A stretch of DNA of 64,000 nt from Eimeria necatrix (lineage: Eukaryota; Apicomplexa; Conoidasida; Eucoccidiorida; Eimeriidae): NCBI RefSeq assembly GCF_000499385.1, contig NW_013651780.1:44762-108761 (forward strand), in the 5' to 3' direction. The notes under the pieces are model-generated. The model worked only from the letters and a program-made list of their open reading frames with translations. It was not told where the DNA came from and did no database searches. The translations under genes were made by a program, and so were the position numbers. How positions within the stretch are numbered: position 1 is the stretch's first letter; the number at the start of each line of letters is the position of its first letter. Below, piece by piece: positions 10,148 to 22,312 of the stretch.

Positions 10148-12598
10148 AGAAAAACAGAAAATAAACATGAAAAAGATGCATTTAATTGGCATTTATGCTT
10201 CATTATTTGCATTGGGGAAGTTTGGTTTCTTTTTCCGTTTCTTTTCCGTCGCTTTTCCGTCTTTTTCTGTTCTCGCGCTGCACTGTGCTCTGAGGGCGCC
10301 GCTGCTGCGCGGCAGCAGCAGCAGCAGCAGCAGCAGCAAATGTGTCGCCGTTCGGGGTCGGGACCCTTGAAAGCCGAAAGATTGAATATCTTAATTGAGT
10401 TTAATGCTAGATGAAAGTAACTAATGGAAAGCGAATGACTGCGGCCCGCGTTGCCAGTTCCTGGAGCGTGTTGCCACTTCCTGGACTGTCTGTACAGCAG
10501 GTCGAAAAGCTCTTGGTGTTTTCATGTTTTTAAATTCTTCGGCAACAGTTCTTTTCCCCTCTCGCCTCTGGCCGGCAGTTGACGGCTGCGAGGCTCTTTT
10601 GTGGGCGCTGATAACAGCGGGGGACTTTTCCTTGATGTTGCTGCACCAACAAATCCACGAAAACATGAAACAGTGTCAGATTCAGTTTTGGCCAAACTTG
10701 AAACATTTTCGAAACTCCAGCTCCAGCTAGTTGTAGCTTTCCAGCAGGAGTTCACGCACTCCACTGGCCCTGCAGAGTTGCGAACAACTGCAGCAAAGTT
10801 TTCAAACATTTCGAGAAATGAATGGACTTGTCATAATTCTTCGAGTTGAAGTGCCTCGTATTTTAAAACGTCTTTCTTCGATGTTTAAATGCTTTTTATT
10901 TATTTATGTTATTTGTTAATGCGAGGGGCGGCATCTGCTTGGCCGCATGCATGCATTCATGTTTCCCGGATGTTCGTTGAGCTTTCCATCTGTTTTTTAA
11001 TTCCCAGAAGTTTTTAAAATTCATTTTGTTGTTTTATTTTATTTCTTTAATTCATTTTTGTGGCTTTTGAAGTTCAGATCACACCCGGGCCTCACCGCCC
11101 GCTGGCCGTGTTTTTGTTCCTCCTTTGCTCGCCCATTCTTTTGCAACTTTTAAATCGCGGCCATTTTCGTATGCCTTTATGCCTCATAAATGTGTACAAT
11201 ATACTGTACATAAGTACTATAAATGTATAAAATATATCATTTATGTAAATGTATGCAATATACTGTACATTAATACATTATATGGTACAGGTGGATGCAT
11301 ACAATATATTGTACAGGTAGATCTATTCTTATTCTTGTATGCCTCGTATAAATGTACACAATATATAGTCAATGCATACAATATACTCTACAGGTAATCT
11401 ATTCGTGTGCTTGTACACAATATATTGTACAGGAGGATCAATACATTGGATCAATATATTGCACAGGCAGGAGCATTTCTCTGTGGCGGGTGTTCTGCAT
11501 GTGGAGGTTTTCGTGTTTGTCTTCATCAGCTTTCCAAATGCGGCTTCAGAGCTGCCTCAGCACATTTTGCAAAGTTTAAACAATTCGTTTTAACTTTCCG
11601 TTTTTCTTGCACAGTTGTTGCATGTCCAGGGCCAATTTTAACCGAGTTTCCGGCCTGGTGCCCACTGTTCGTTCGCTGCGATCCTGCAGTTGTTCTTCTT
11701 TTTGAGCCATTACGGATTCATTATTGTAGATTACACTTTGTTACTGATCCTTATTTAATAGAACAAAGGAGTAGGGCGTCTGCTGCAGACAGAAGAGCTA
11801 AGAAACGAGGCGTTGCGGGGGCAGCCTCGCGGGCAGTGTCTGTGGGGGAAGGAGAGTTTAAAGGAGTAAAATTAAAGGTAAATAAAGAAACTAATATGAA
11901 TTCAAGACATTTAGGAGGAAATGATCACGATTCAAAACAGCTTTCCGCCTTGTGGGTCACTCAAACGGAAGCATGGGGGCCCCTGCCAGCCCGGCCCACC
12001 GCGGCAGCCCTAGCGGCATTTCTGAGCACTTTGCGCCGCCACTGCCTCGTCAATTTGCGTAAATTTCCTTTTTTTCTTATTATAGAAGCAGTTTTTCTGT
12101 TGCTGCAGTTCGCGCTTGCAAAATTCACCCGCTTTCCCGCTGCGGCCGCTACGCTGCGGACAGACCCCGCATGTGTTGCAGCAGCCTCTGCGGCCGTCTT
12201 CCCCTCTCGCTTTCGTTTTTCAGCTTTCTAGTGAATTAAAAAGCGAACGGAAACCTTTAATATTCCGAGGGAATGGCTCCGCGCCGTCTGGCGAAGGGGT
12301 TTTCGCCGTACTTCCACGGATCGCCGCTGTAGGCGCTTTGGCCGGCGGGCGGCGGCGAGACTTGTCCTCGAATTCGTGCATTATCCGTCCTTTGCGGGAT
12401 TTCTGGAGATTCTAAAGTTGAATAAAAGTGTTTTCTCGTTTATTAATGCCGCTAAGGGCTTGAAACGGCGGCGCCGAGGCCCCTTGCTGCAGCCCCGCTG
12501 CTGCCGTTCTTCTTTTTGCAAGTTTCCACTCAGCACTGACTCATGCTGCCTTTGCAGCCTCAACTTCGCCACAGCTGCTTCAAGCTTGCGAGGCTGCA
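10148..12598. other. Intergenic region, no supported gene
   Basis: 10167-11100 is mixed-composition sequence with only weak frames. 11190-11470 is the TGTACA/ATATTGTACA repeat field. 11480-12240 has one long open frame on the plus strand, but it lacks start context, splice sites and recognisable motifs, so I do not call it. 12250-12598 should contain the promoter of the PRELI gene. Confidence 0.5.
11190..11470. repeat. AT-rich degenerate repeats with ACAATATATTGTACAG core
   Basis: Six or more imperfect copies of ACAATATACTGTACA or its variants occur near 11198, 11252, 11299, 11357, 11376 and 11417. The core is close to self-complementary (TGTACA, ATATAT), so each copy can form a small hairpin. 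Confidence 0.8.
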
Positions 12599-13169
12599 AT
12601 GCGTTTATTTCAAAAAGAACATGTGTTCCACAATGACTGGGACACAATCACAGTGAGCTGCCTTTCCCATTCCTCTCTTGCAAATCCACTGCTTCTGCCC
12701 GCCGGGCTTCGCCAAATGCCAGCAGCAGCAGCAGCTGCAGCAGCAGCAGCTGCTGCTGCTGCAGCAGCAGCTGCAGCAGCAGCAGCAGCGGCGGCGGCGG
12801 CTGCAGCAGCAGCGGCGGCTGCAGCAGCAGCAGCAGCAGCGGCACTTCGAGCAGCACTTCGTATCGCTCCTGCTCGGGCGGCTGCACTTGCTGCTGGCTG
12901 CTGCTGTGGCGGCATTTCGTTTGCATGCAAATTCAAGGATAAATTTCTGCATGCAAATGGAAATAATTAAAATAATTGTTTTGCTGCTTCAGTGGACTTT
13001 TGGTTTGCTGCAGTGCTGCTGTTTGCTGCAGTCGGCGTTTTGGGTCAAATACCCCAACGAGCTGCAGCCGCATGTGCTGCGCGTCGACACTCTCGATTTG
13101 CTGCTGGACACGGAGCAGCAGCAGTTCTCCTGCCGCAGGCTGCTCTCTCTCAAGTACCAGTGCCCCAAG

Positions 13170-13241
<72 letters not shown>

Positions 13242-13592
13242 CTTTTGGATTCGCGTCAGCGGAGAAAGCGGCGAGGAAAACGCGCTGCTGCTGCTGCTGC
13301 TGATGACGATTTGCTGCTGATGTGACGTTCTGCTGCTGCTGCCGCCGATATTCTTCTGCTGCTGCTGATTCTCTGCTGCTGCTGCTGCCGATTTGCTGCT
13401 GCTGCTGCTGCTGCTGCTGTGTTGCTGCAGATGGGTGCAGAAGTTCTTCGGCGCTTCGCCCGTGGGCTACGCGTTTGAACAGGCGACTTGTTCTTTGAAG
13501 GAAAAAAAGTTGACTCTGAAGTAAAATTAAAACTTCTTTTAATTTCATTTCACTTCAATTCAGATTTCATTCAACTCCCACACTTCCCATTC

Positions 13593-13625
<33 letters not shown>

Positions 13626-13785
13626 ATTTCCTGCTGCTGCTGCTGCTGCTGATTTATTGCTGCTGCTGCTGCTGATTTCCTGCTACTGCTGCTGCTGTTG
13701 ATTTCCTGCTACTGCTGCTGTTGCTGCTGCTGCTGCTGCTGCACCTGCTGCTGCTGCTGCTGCTGCTTTCCTGCCGTGCCACTGC

Positions 13786-13826
<41 letters not shown>

Positions 13827-13989
13827 AGGTCGTGCAACTTCACGTTTGCTTCCTTCTTCCGCGTGGAAGAAACTTGCGAGTATTTGCCGCACCCGGAAAA
13901 CCCGCAGCAAACTCTTTACAGGCAAAAGGCCACTTACAGAGTCTCCGGCTTGGGGCTGCCAGTCAACAGGGCCGTCGAAAACGTAAGCA

Positions 13990-14037
<48 letters not shown>

Positions 14038-14135
14038 ACGGCGGTTTTGTGCTGCTGCTGCTGCTGACGGCGGTTTTGTGCTGCTGCTGCTGCTGACGGT
14101 GATTTGCTGCTGCTGCTGCTGCTCAAATGCGCCGC

Positions 14136-14169
<34 letters not shown>

Positions 14170-14379
14170 AGGCTGCAGTGGCGCAGGCAGCAGAGAAGTC
14201 GGTGCTGGGCGTGAGCGTGGTGGAGCGGCTGGGGAAGTTCATAGCCGACCACCAGTGGGCGGATTGCTGCTGCTGCTGCTTCTCTTCTTTGGAAGAAAAA
14301 GCAGCAGCAGCTTCGAAGCAAGCTCAAGAAAAATACAGACAAATCCGCATGCATGTCGAGCAGAAGCTCCGCGTGGCAG

Positions 14380-14421
<42 letters not shown>

Positions 14422-14517
14422 GCGGCGGCGGGAGCGGCGGCGAGGGCCGAGCTAGCCCCGCGCAGGGCAAGGCAGCTGCTGAGTTTGCTGCTGCGGCAGA
14501 CACGGAGCAGCAGCGCG

Positions 14518-14551
<34 letters not shown>

Positions 14552-15001
14552 CACGGATTTGAAAACAGTTTCGCGTTCCTTTTTTGCTCCATTTCCTCCT
14601 CTTGCTGCTGCTCAATGGGAAGAAAGGACACAGACAAGTTACGCGCCGGAGCAGCAAACGGAGCGGGCTGCTGCTGCTGCAGCTTCTGCTGCAGCAGCAG
14701 AAGCAGCAGGGGCGGGCGCAGCCGCTGCAGCACGAACTGCCGCAGCAGCAGCAGCAGCAGCAGCAGCAGACAGCCTCGACGCGGAGTGCCCCTGCAGGCT
14801 CAGCAGCCCCTCAGGGAGACCTCCAATTCCAACTTCGAAATGGAGTGAATTGCAAAAAGAAATAAAAGCAGCAGCAGCAAGTGGAGCGCATGCATGCGAG
14901 GCTTCAGCTGTATCGACAGCTGCAGCAGCAGCGGGAAGGACTTCTGCTGCCTTCGAGTTCCCCTTCGCCGTCAGGGACACGGCGGCCGCTGCTGCTCGCT
15001 G

Positions 15002-15050
<49 letters not shown>

Positions 15051-15167
15051 ACGGGCTGGGGCGGGGCCTCGGGAACTCAGACGAAACCCCGCGAGGGAGA
15101 AAGGCAGCAAATGCTTCTGTCTCCTTTTTTGCTGCTGTCGAGTTTAGGGCCCCCAGCAGCACTTTAG
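12599..15167 (+). CDS. PRELI/MSF1-domain protein (UPS/PRELID/Slowmo family), mitochondrial phospholipid transfer
   Basis: Family members shuttle phosphatidic acid or phosphatidylserine across the mitochondrial intermembrane space. Five exons: 12599-12652, 13032-13168, 13431-13520, 13829-13982, 14172-15167; all junctions are in frame (476 residues). The protein opens with MRLFQKEHVFHNDWDTIT, the family's typical start at residue 1. It continues with AFWVKYPNE, HVLRVDTLD, CRRLLSLKY, WVQKFFG, LKSCNFTF, EYLPHPENP and a GLGLPVNRAVEN helix, in the same order as human PRELID proteins. The domain ends near residue 180. The rest is an Ala/Gln/Ser-rich extension of about 300 residues not seen in other phyla. 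Introns 2-4 are largely sense-strand CTG repeats ending in CTGCAG acceptors. Subgroup (PRELID1 versus PRELID3) is unresolved. Confidence 0.88.
12721..12845. repeat. Mixed CAG/CTG run in PRELI intron 1
   Basis: Alternating CAG and CTG blocks form many CAGCTG palindromes. The run gives poly-Ala open frames on both strands. It lies between the first and second PRELI exons and is treated as intronic. Confidence 0.75.
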
Positions 15168-15336
15168 AGAGTTGTGCTGCTGCTGCTGCTGCTGCTGCTG
15201 CGCGAGCTGGGGTGTACGTACACCTGAACGCCCGCGGTTCGCGAGCTGTCCCGTGCGCGTTGTTGCCAGTTTTAATGGATGTGTACATTAATTTATTTGC
15301 ATTAATGTAATGTTTCAGTTTGTGCATGCGCGTGCA

Positions 15337-15440
15337 TGCACGAGGTGTACGTACAGCTGGCGATGCATGCACGGGGTGTACGTACAGCTGGCGATGCATG
15401 CACGGGGTGTACGTACAGCTGGCGATGCATGCACGGGGTT
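15337..15440. repeat. Tandem repeat joining TGCATGCA to GGTGTACGTACAGC
   Basis: Three to four copies of a ~30-base unit. Each unit has GATGCATGCAC followed by GGGGTGTACGTACAGCTGGC. TGCATGCA is a known ApiAP2 transcription-factor motif in apicomplexans. Confidence 0.9.
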
Positions 15441-15971
15441 GTCAGTGCACAGCCAAGAGCTCTTCTTTGTTCATTTATTTATTTCCTTTCTTGAAACTTC
15501 TTTTGCTGCTGTCTCGAGGACTTGCTGCGCTTTCAAGGGGCCCGGGACGCGCAGCAGCGCAGCAGCAGCAGCAGCTGCTTTGCTGCTGCACTCAGGTGTA
15601 CGTACACTTGCGTCTGCGTTCGTGCAAAAACAAAACTTGCACCATTTGCACTTTCATTTCACTTTCATTTCCACTTTTGTTTTGTTTCCGCCGTGCACCT
15701 GGACAAGTGCATGCGTTTTTATTTGTGGACTTCGCCAGTTTTCTTTTTCAACTTGCCAGTCTCAGACTTTCTTTCTTTTTTTCTTTTCTTTTCTTTGTTT
15801 GTCTCAGACTCTTTTTCTTTTCTTTTTGTCTCTTGTTTTGTCTTTTGTTTTTCTTTTGTCCCTCCCAAAACCGCGACAGCCTTATTGGCTTTTTATTGAA
15901 CATCATCTGCTAATGAAGAGCAAACACATTCGAAGTAGAAAAGACCAAAATGCATTTATTGTTGTTTAATG

Positions 15972-16052
15972 ACCCAGCTAGCTAGCTGGCTAGCTATCTG
16001 GCTAGCTAGCTGGCTAGCTAGCTGGCTAGCTAGCTGGCTAGCTAGCTAGACT
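15972..16052. repeat. AGCT tetranucleotide array
   Basis: Nearly pure (GCTA)n with TGGC interruptions. It is the first of several such arrays in the window. AGCT is a 4-base palindrome, so both strands read alike. Confidence 0.9.
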
Positions 16053-17917
16053 GCGTCTACAGCGGCCTGGCCGGCGCTGCCTTTAGCGACTTTTGCGTGC
16101 ACTTTAAACATTTGAAGTTTTTAAAAACTGAAAAGATTTTATTTGAACTTTTTAATTGAAGTTAGTGGCCGCTCTTCAGTGGAAAGCTTCACAAGCAGTG
16201 CATGCATGTCTTTTGCATAAAATAATTTAAATAATTTATTATTTCTGATCTGCTGCAACTTCGCAACAACTTGAAGGGCTGCAGCAGAATCTGCTGGGGC
16301 TAAAAAGCAATTCAAGTTTTAAAATTATTTTTTTCTTTTTGCAAATTTTAGAAATGAATATTACTTTTGCTCTGAGTCCGAAATATTAGTAGACTTCTGT
16401 GGCGGCAAATGCATGCAGTCAAGTTTGTTTGAAAAAGATTTTCAATTCAAAGAACTTTAATTGAAAAAAGAAATGGAAATATTATTTGCAATTTAAAGTT
16501 GCAAATAGAGTAGTCTCGTTGAAGCAGCTGCAGCAACTCCAGTTCTTTATTTGGTGCAGCAAGCTCCGGCTTCTGCGCGTTTCCAGTTTTATAAATAAGT
16601 AAATGAATTAATAAATGCATAATAACTAAATAAACAAACAAACAAACAAATAAATAAATAAATAAATAGTGATCTTTTATGTTTCGTTCTGAAGACAAAG
16701 ATACTTAAACAGCGATTGAGTTCTGCACTTTGGTGCATTTTTGGCTCCAACTTTTTTTTCTTTTTGCGCAGCAGCAAAAGCGAGGAAACGAATAGTTGCA
16801 AACTTTTGAATAAGTTCAAACTTTGGCATATTTAATGTCTCATCACAGATAAAACAGTTCTAAAAAAGCGATTTAAAGGGGCTCCACTTGCTCCTGTGGG
16901 GAGCTTTTTGCTCGCAAGAAGGCCCCGTTTCTCCTCTCCTAGTTTGGAGGAGTTGGCGGCAGCAAAAGAAATTCAATTTGAAGAAATAAAGAAGAAATAA
17001 AGTGGCGAAACATTGCAGAAAGTCTGCGGGCAAGTGCGGCGAGTGTCTAACCGCCCGGGGGGTGGCCGGCGGGAGTTCGAGGATTGACGCGGCGGCCAAA
17101 GACGGACAGAAAGTGCAAAATAAATTCAAATGGTGTTTTTTAAAAGTGGAAATTCAGTGAAGTCTTTTCGGGGAGAAGTGGGGGAGGCAGTTCGTGCATT
17201 TTCAGTGGGCAGAGGAGTGCCGCGATGCGCTGCGCGGGGGTTCTGCACTAGCGGAAACTCGCAGTTGCGCGGCCTCGAGCCCTCTTTGAATGTCTTTGCA
17301 ATTTGAATTAAATAAAAAGTGGAATTTGGCGAGAAAAATAAGCTGCTTTTGGTTAATGGGGGGGGGGAATGCAGCAGTTGGGTGATCGCTCGGCGGGGTT
17401 TCGAGCGGGGTGTTGGGGTGTATGTACAGCTGCGCGGTTTGCGTCTCGCGCAGTTCTCGGGGAGTCTGCGAGTTTGGAAAGAAATATAAAAGAAGAATAA
17501 AAGCGGATCTGGAGGCGAGGGCTTGGTGCGGGGCGTGTGGCGGCAGCGGGCTCTGTGGCGAGTGTTCTGCAGCAGCAGCACTAGCGGCGGATTAGCCGCT
17601 GATCTGGGGTTTTCTCGGGGTTTTGGCGGGCGAAATTGGAAAAGACACCGAATAAGAGTTAAAGAGAGCAGCAGCAGCAGCAGCGAGCAGCAGCAGCAGC
17701 TGCGAGCAGCAGCAGCAGCAGCAGCCGGCGCACCCAAGCCCGAGTGACAACAGCCTCTCTTCCTGCAGCGAGCATCGGGCTGCGCGTTTGGGGCGCGGCT
17801 TTCGCAGCGTTCTTTTTCGAGTTTTATTATTTCGGACTTTTGCAAAAAGCTTTTTAATCCCAAGACCTTCCCGAGGCTATCTTAGCGGCCAGGCGGCGGC
17901 GAGTGCAGGCGAGAAAG

Positions 17918-17985
17918 ATGCAGGAAGCGGCGCTGAAAGAGCGCGCCTTCGAGCCGCAGCAGCGCGGCCCCCCCCCTCCCTCCCC

Positions 17986-18033
<48 letters not shown>

Positions 18034-18473
18034 GCGGCGCAGCAAGCTGCTGCAGGCGCTGCAGTCGCTGCTGCCCCGCAGCGACCTGCCGGGGGCGCAG
18101 CAGCCGACGCCCTTCGGGCTGAACCGGTACTTAGTGCTGGCCATCTACCTGGTGTACGTACTGCTCACGGGCTGCGTGTACTTCGGCTGGGCCTCCATTT
18201 CCTCGCTGCTGCTGCAGGCCAACAGTTTTTCTTTTTTGTGCGAAAAAGACGAATTTGGGACTTTTTTAAACGACATGAGGCAGCAAAAAGGATTTATTTG
18301 CAACGAACAAGAAGCAGCAGTGCAGCACTTGTACACAATAACTCTCGCAGTCCACACCACCTTCAGTTCCGTGGCCGGGACTGCCATGGACTTCGCGGGG
18401 CCGCTGGCGACAGCAGTGCTGGGGCAGCTCTTCAACTTCGCGGGCTGGGCGCTGCTGGCCTGCAGCACGGCGG

Positions 18474-18517
<44 letters not shown>

Positions 18518-19684
18518 TTGTACGCGGGCTTTGTCTTCATTGGCATGGGGGCGGACATGGGCTTTCTCCCCACCCTCTGCATCACCCGGCTCTTCCCCGG
18601 CAGCGCGGGCCTCAGCATAACTTTATTAGGAAGTGCAGCTTCAGCTTCTTTCGCAGTGCCCCTGGTCCTGGAGAGCATCTACAAGGCCCTGGGGGGCCCC
18701 TCGGGGGCCCCCGGGGCCCCGGGGGCCCCTGGGGGCCCCCTGGGGGGCCCCCAGAAGGTCTTCTGGGCCTACGCGGGGCTGGGCCCCGGGCTGTGTCTGC
18801 TGCTGGCTTTGCTGTTTGTGCCTCGGCGGGGCTTCCGGGACTTCCGGGACTCTGCGGGTCGGGAGGCCCCCACGCAAGCTCCCTGCGAGCCCGCAGCAGC
18901 AGCAGCAGCAGGAGCAGCAGCAGCAGCAGCAGCAGCAGCAAAGGACTGCGAACTGGACCTCTGCATGCAAGTCCAGGTGGGGGACCCGGCCCCCGGGGAC
19001 TCCCGCTGCGCCATCCCCGGCTCGAGTTTCTTCAAACAGCTTTTTTCGGCTAAGTACTTAGTCTTAACAGCTTATTTCGTCGGAGTCGGCTGGGCCAGCG
19101 CTTTCTACCAAGAGGCCCACAACAGACTTTTGTCGGAGTCCGTAAAAGCCTTCCTCAAGCTGCTGCTGCCTCTGTCTTTCCTGCCCTGCATTCTCTGGGG
19201 CTACTTGGCCGACCGTTGGGGCATTTTGCGGGTCTTATTAATCTCCAACACCAGTGGCTTATTAATGTACGCCTTCACCTGGGGGGGCCCCCGGGGGCCC
19301 CCCCCCCTGGGGTACCTCTCGGTCTTGTGCTTCACGAACTACATGTCGATCTTCACTTCGCAAGTCTTCGTCTACATCGAACAGCACTTCACCTACGAGC
19401 ACTTCGGAAAGCTCATAGGCCTCATTCAGATGGTGGGGGGCCTCAGCTCGCTCGCATGCAATCCCCTCTACTCCCGCGTGGCCCTCAACCCCGCGCTGCC
19501 GCGGGGCCTCCAGATCGTCCAGGGGGTTATGTTGGGCCTTTTTCTGCTGCAGTTCTTTTGGATTGCCACTTTGGCTTGGCTGGGCCGGGCGGACAAGAGC
19601 CCCGCGCAGCTCAGGGCCAAGCAGCGGGACCTCCAGCTCACGGACCCGAGCCTGTCTCCGGAGCCGCAGGACTCGGTGCCGTAG
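17918..19684 (+). CDS. MFS transporter, ApiAT/NPT1-like (SLC43-related), single exon
   Basis: Plasma-membrane solute carrier, by family most likely for amino acids. One uninterrupted frame of 588 codons from ATG 17918, chosen because it is the first ATG after in-frame GTG 17903. An N-terminal poly-Gln tail precedes membrane helix 1 (LVLAIYLVYVLLTGCVYFGW), whose YFGW ending is typical of SLC43/LAT3-like carriers. CNEQEAAVQHLYTIT and the following TAMDFAGP correspond to the second helix and the A-motif region. A central cytosolic loop is rich in Gly/Pro/Ala from GGGGCCCC DNA plus a poly-Ala run. A second six-helix half includes WGYLADRWG, SQVFVYIEQHF and ACNPLYS. The hydrophilic tail ends EPQDSVP. 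A damaged relative lies 3 kb away on the opposite strand. Substrate is not predictable from sequence. Confidence 0.88.
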
Positions 19685-20120
19685 GTCCACTGGTCTGGTC
19701 CGCCAGTGGTCCACTGGTCTGGTCCACCAGTGGGCCACTGCGCGGGGGGGGACCGCTGCTGTTGTACAGCCACGCCGCACAACGCGGCGAGACACAGAAC
19801 TCGCCCACTCGCGCCCCCCACTCCCAGGCTCAGCAGCCCGCCCCACTACCCGCAGCAGGGGCCCAGGGGGCCCCAGGGGCCCCCAGGGGCTGCCCGGGGG
19901 CCCCGGGGGGCCCCGGGGGCCCCGGGGGCCCCCGGGGGCCCCGGGGGCCCCGGGGGCCAGCTAGGGCCTTTGCTGCGGCCAACTGCTCCGTTGTTTTGTC
20001 TCGAGAATATGCAGCTTTTGTTGTTGTCGTCTGTCCGGCGCCTTCGCGCGCGTTCTTCTTCGGGGTGCGGCCAATTTGATTTTTTAGGGAGCAGCGCCTT
20101 CGTCAAAGTGGTGGGGTTGG

Positions 20121-20153
<33 letters not shown>

Positions 20154-21087
20154 GCGGCAGCCGCAGCAGCAGCCCGCAGCTCTTCTTTCCACTGCAGCAG
20201 CGCCGTCCTGCGCGCGGCTTCGGCTTCTCGGTAAAGGAAATCTGTTTACCGCCTTCTGCGTCGTTGTTTCGCCAAGTTCGCCCCAGGGGGCCCCGGGGGG
20301 CCCCGGGGGCCCCCGGGGGGCCCCGGGGGCCCCTGTAGACGCCCCGGGGGCCCCCGGACCCCAGGGGGCCCCGCGAGCTCGCCCGCTGGGGCCCCCCGCT
20401 GCTGCGCTGCTGCTGAGCTGGCCATGTGAGGCCACGCCGCGCAGCAGCGGGAAGCCGGCCCTGGGCAGTTTCTTAGCACTCGCAGAGACCTGCGTCTCTG
20501 AATTATAGTTGCAAGAGGATTTCTGCAGCGGCCGCTGGCGCCGCAGCAAAACCTCTAAACCCTAAAAAGGGGTCTGGGGTTTGAGCTCGCGCCCCAGCGC
20601 CGTGCGCGCGCGCCCGGGGCCGCCAGCCGCCGATTTAGGGTTTAGGGTTTAGGGTTTAGGTGCGTCGAGTGGCGCGTGCTGAGGGCTCGCGGCGGCGAAG
20701 CTCGTGAAGGCGAAGAAGCAGCAACTGAGCCGCCGCCTCCCCCAAGCTCCAGCTTGTTCAACTTTCCGGAAAGCTGCGGCTTCGCGGGAAAAAAGGCCCT
20801 GAAAAGACCACCAGTGGTCCACTGGTGTTGCTGCAGTTGCCCGTATCGCCTGGCAAGGGAGTGCTTTGCTTGTTATTCTTCTTTTGCGGTCAAGAGGGCA
20901 AAGTTTGCAGTCCACTCGGCTGGCCGTCGCGCAGTGCAGGCTACGCCGTGACCAGCTGCTGCCCTGTGGAAAGAAACACCAATTATTTGAATGTTTAAAG
21001 TAACTGCTGAGCGCCCACCAACTCTTGAAACCTCACTAGTGCAGTTCCACTCCCCGCGTCTTCCTGTTCAGAACGCCACTCCGCGAA

Positions 21088-21119
<32 letters not shown>

Positions 21120-22312
21120 ATTTGCTTCGTCTCGAGGGACCAGACAGATCAATTAGATTTGATTCGTCTCGAGAATACAGACAAAAACAATTAGATTTGA
21201 TCCAGCAGTCAGTCAAGTAGGCCGCCGGCAACTTCTGCAATTCATACACACGAACATGACAGTTCAGCGTCCTGGATCGAGGGAAATGAGGTGATCCAGA
21301 GTTAATTAGTTTTGAAATTTATTCAGTTGTCTTTAATTTTATTTAATTCCTCTTTGCTTGCAGAGAGGGGCGGCCATTTTGCATGCAGCTTCCTGCCGTT
21401 CACGTTTCCTGCGCAATTCAAGTTTCGGCCGTTTGCGCATTCCAAGAGGAATTGAAAGCGAACGATCAATGCCATTATCTCAAACTTCAGAGGATTTAAT
21501 TGAATTTGAAGAGCCAGAAGACTCAGAAAAGACTGAATTGCATCAAAAGACCCGTATTCAGCTTTATTTGGTTGCTGTTCGCCGTCGTTCAGAAATTCAA
21601 GTTGAAAAGAGCTGCTGCTCGCCTGCAGCAGCAGCTGCTGGGCTTTGATGAAGCAGCAAAAGCCAAAGAAATGCCAAATGCACTTTTTAAAAGTGTTTGC
21701 AAGAGAAAGAAGTGCTGATTATTAACTCAAAGAAAGCACCAGTTTGCCCGCGAGGCCGGCCGTGCAGCAGCAAGTTGACACAAGCAGCAGCACTTCGCGC
21801 AGCTCGAAAACAAATAAGAAGCAGCAAATTGTCTTCTTCTTACTAAACAATAAGAAGCAGCAAATTGTCTGCTTCTTATTAAACAAGAAGCAGCAAATTG
21901 GCTGTTTCTCAAGAGCTGCAGCGGCTGAGGGTTTACTGCCACCTCAGAGTCTCAGCGAAGACTCAATTTGCCGCCTCAAGCACTCCTGGGGTTTGCTGCC
22001 GCGTCCAAACCCTAATTCAGCGCCGCAGTAAACCCTAATGAGGGTTATTGCCGCGTCTAAACCCTTGCGAGGGTTTGCTGTCGCGTCTAAACCCTAATGA
22101 GGGCTATTGCTGCGTGTAAACCCTTGCGAGGGTTTGCTGCCGCGTCTAAACCCTTGTGAGGGTTTGCTGCCGCGTCTAAACCCTTGTGAGGGTTTGCTGG
22201 CGCGTCTAAACCCTTGTGAGGGTTTGCAGCCCGTCTAAACCCTCGTAGGGTTTGCTGCCGCGTGCAAACCCTTGCGAGGGTTTGCAGCCCGCGAGGGTTT
22301 AGGGTTTAGGGT
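19685..22312. other. Region between the two transporter copies
   Basis: 19685-19740 has CCACTGGT/ACCAGTGG inverted repeats. 19860-19965 and 20280-20375 are GGGGGCCCC tracts. 20105-20165 and 21090-21120 are CTG runs. 20634-20660 is a telomere-like array. 21358-21648 holds an open frame with no recognised motif. 21730-21910 is mixed repeat (AAGCAGCAAATTG, three copies). 22020-22325 is a hairpin minisatellite. I support no gene here. Confidence 0.5.
19858..19966. repeat. GGGGGCCCC tandem tract
   Basis: About twelve overlapping GGGGCCCC units just downstream of the transporter stop codon. Similar tracts occur inside the transporter coding sequence as Gly-Ala-Pro repeats and again at 20280-20375. 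Confidence 0.9.

Larger units (their letters stand above)
15168..17917. other. Intergenic region between PRELI and transporter genes
   Basis: Contains palindrome copies at 15211, 15343, 15375, 15406, 15595 and 17417. It also holds a TGCATGCA-containing tandem, an AGCT array and a long AT-rich tract (16100-16860) with AAAT microsatellite at 16580-16665. Open frames at 15310-15970 (+) and 17126-17863 (-) lack motifs and splice logic. The last few hundred bases should carry the promoter and 5' UTR of the transporter. Confidence 0.5.

Noticed and set aside
11407..12231. Plus-strand frame of 274 codons
   Set aside because: It starts inside the AT-rich repeat field and contains no motif, splice partner or domain-like region I can defend.
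17126..17863. Minus-strand frame of 245 codons before the transporter
   Set aside because: Arg/Pro/Ser-rich with no motif. It covers the likely promoter and 5' UTR of the transporter.
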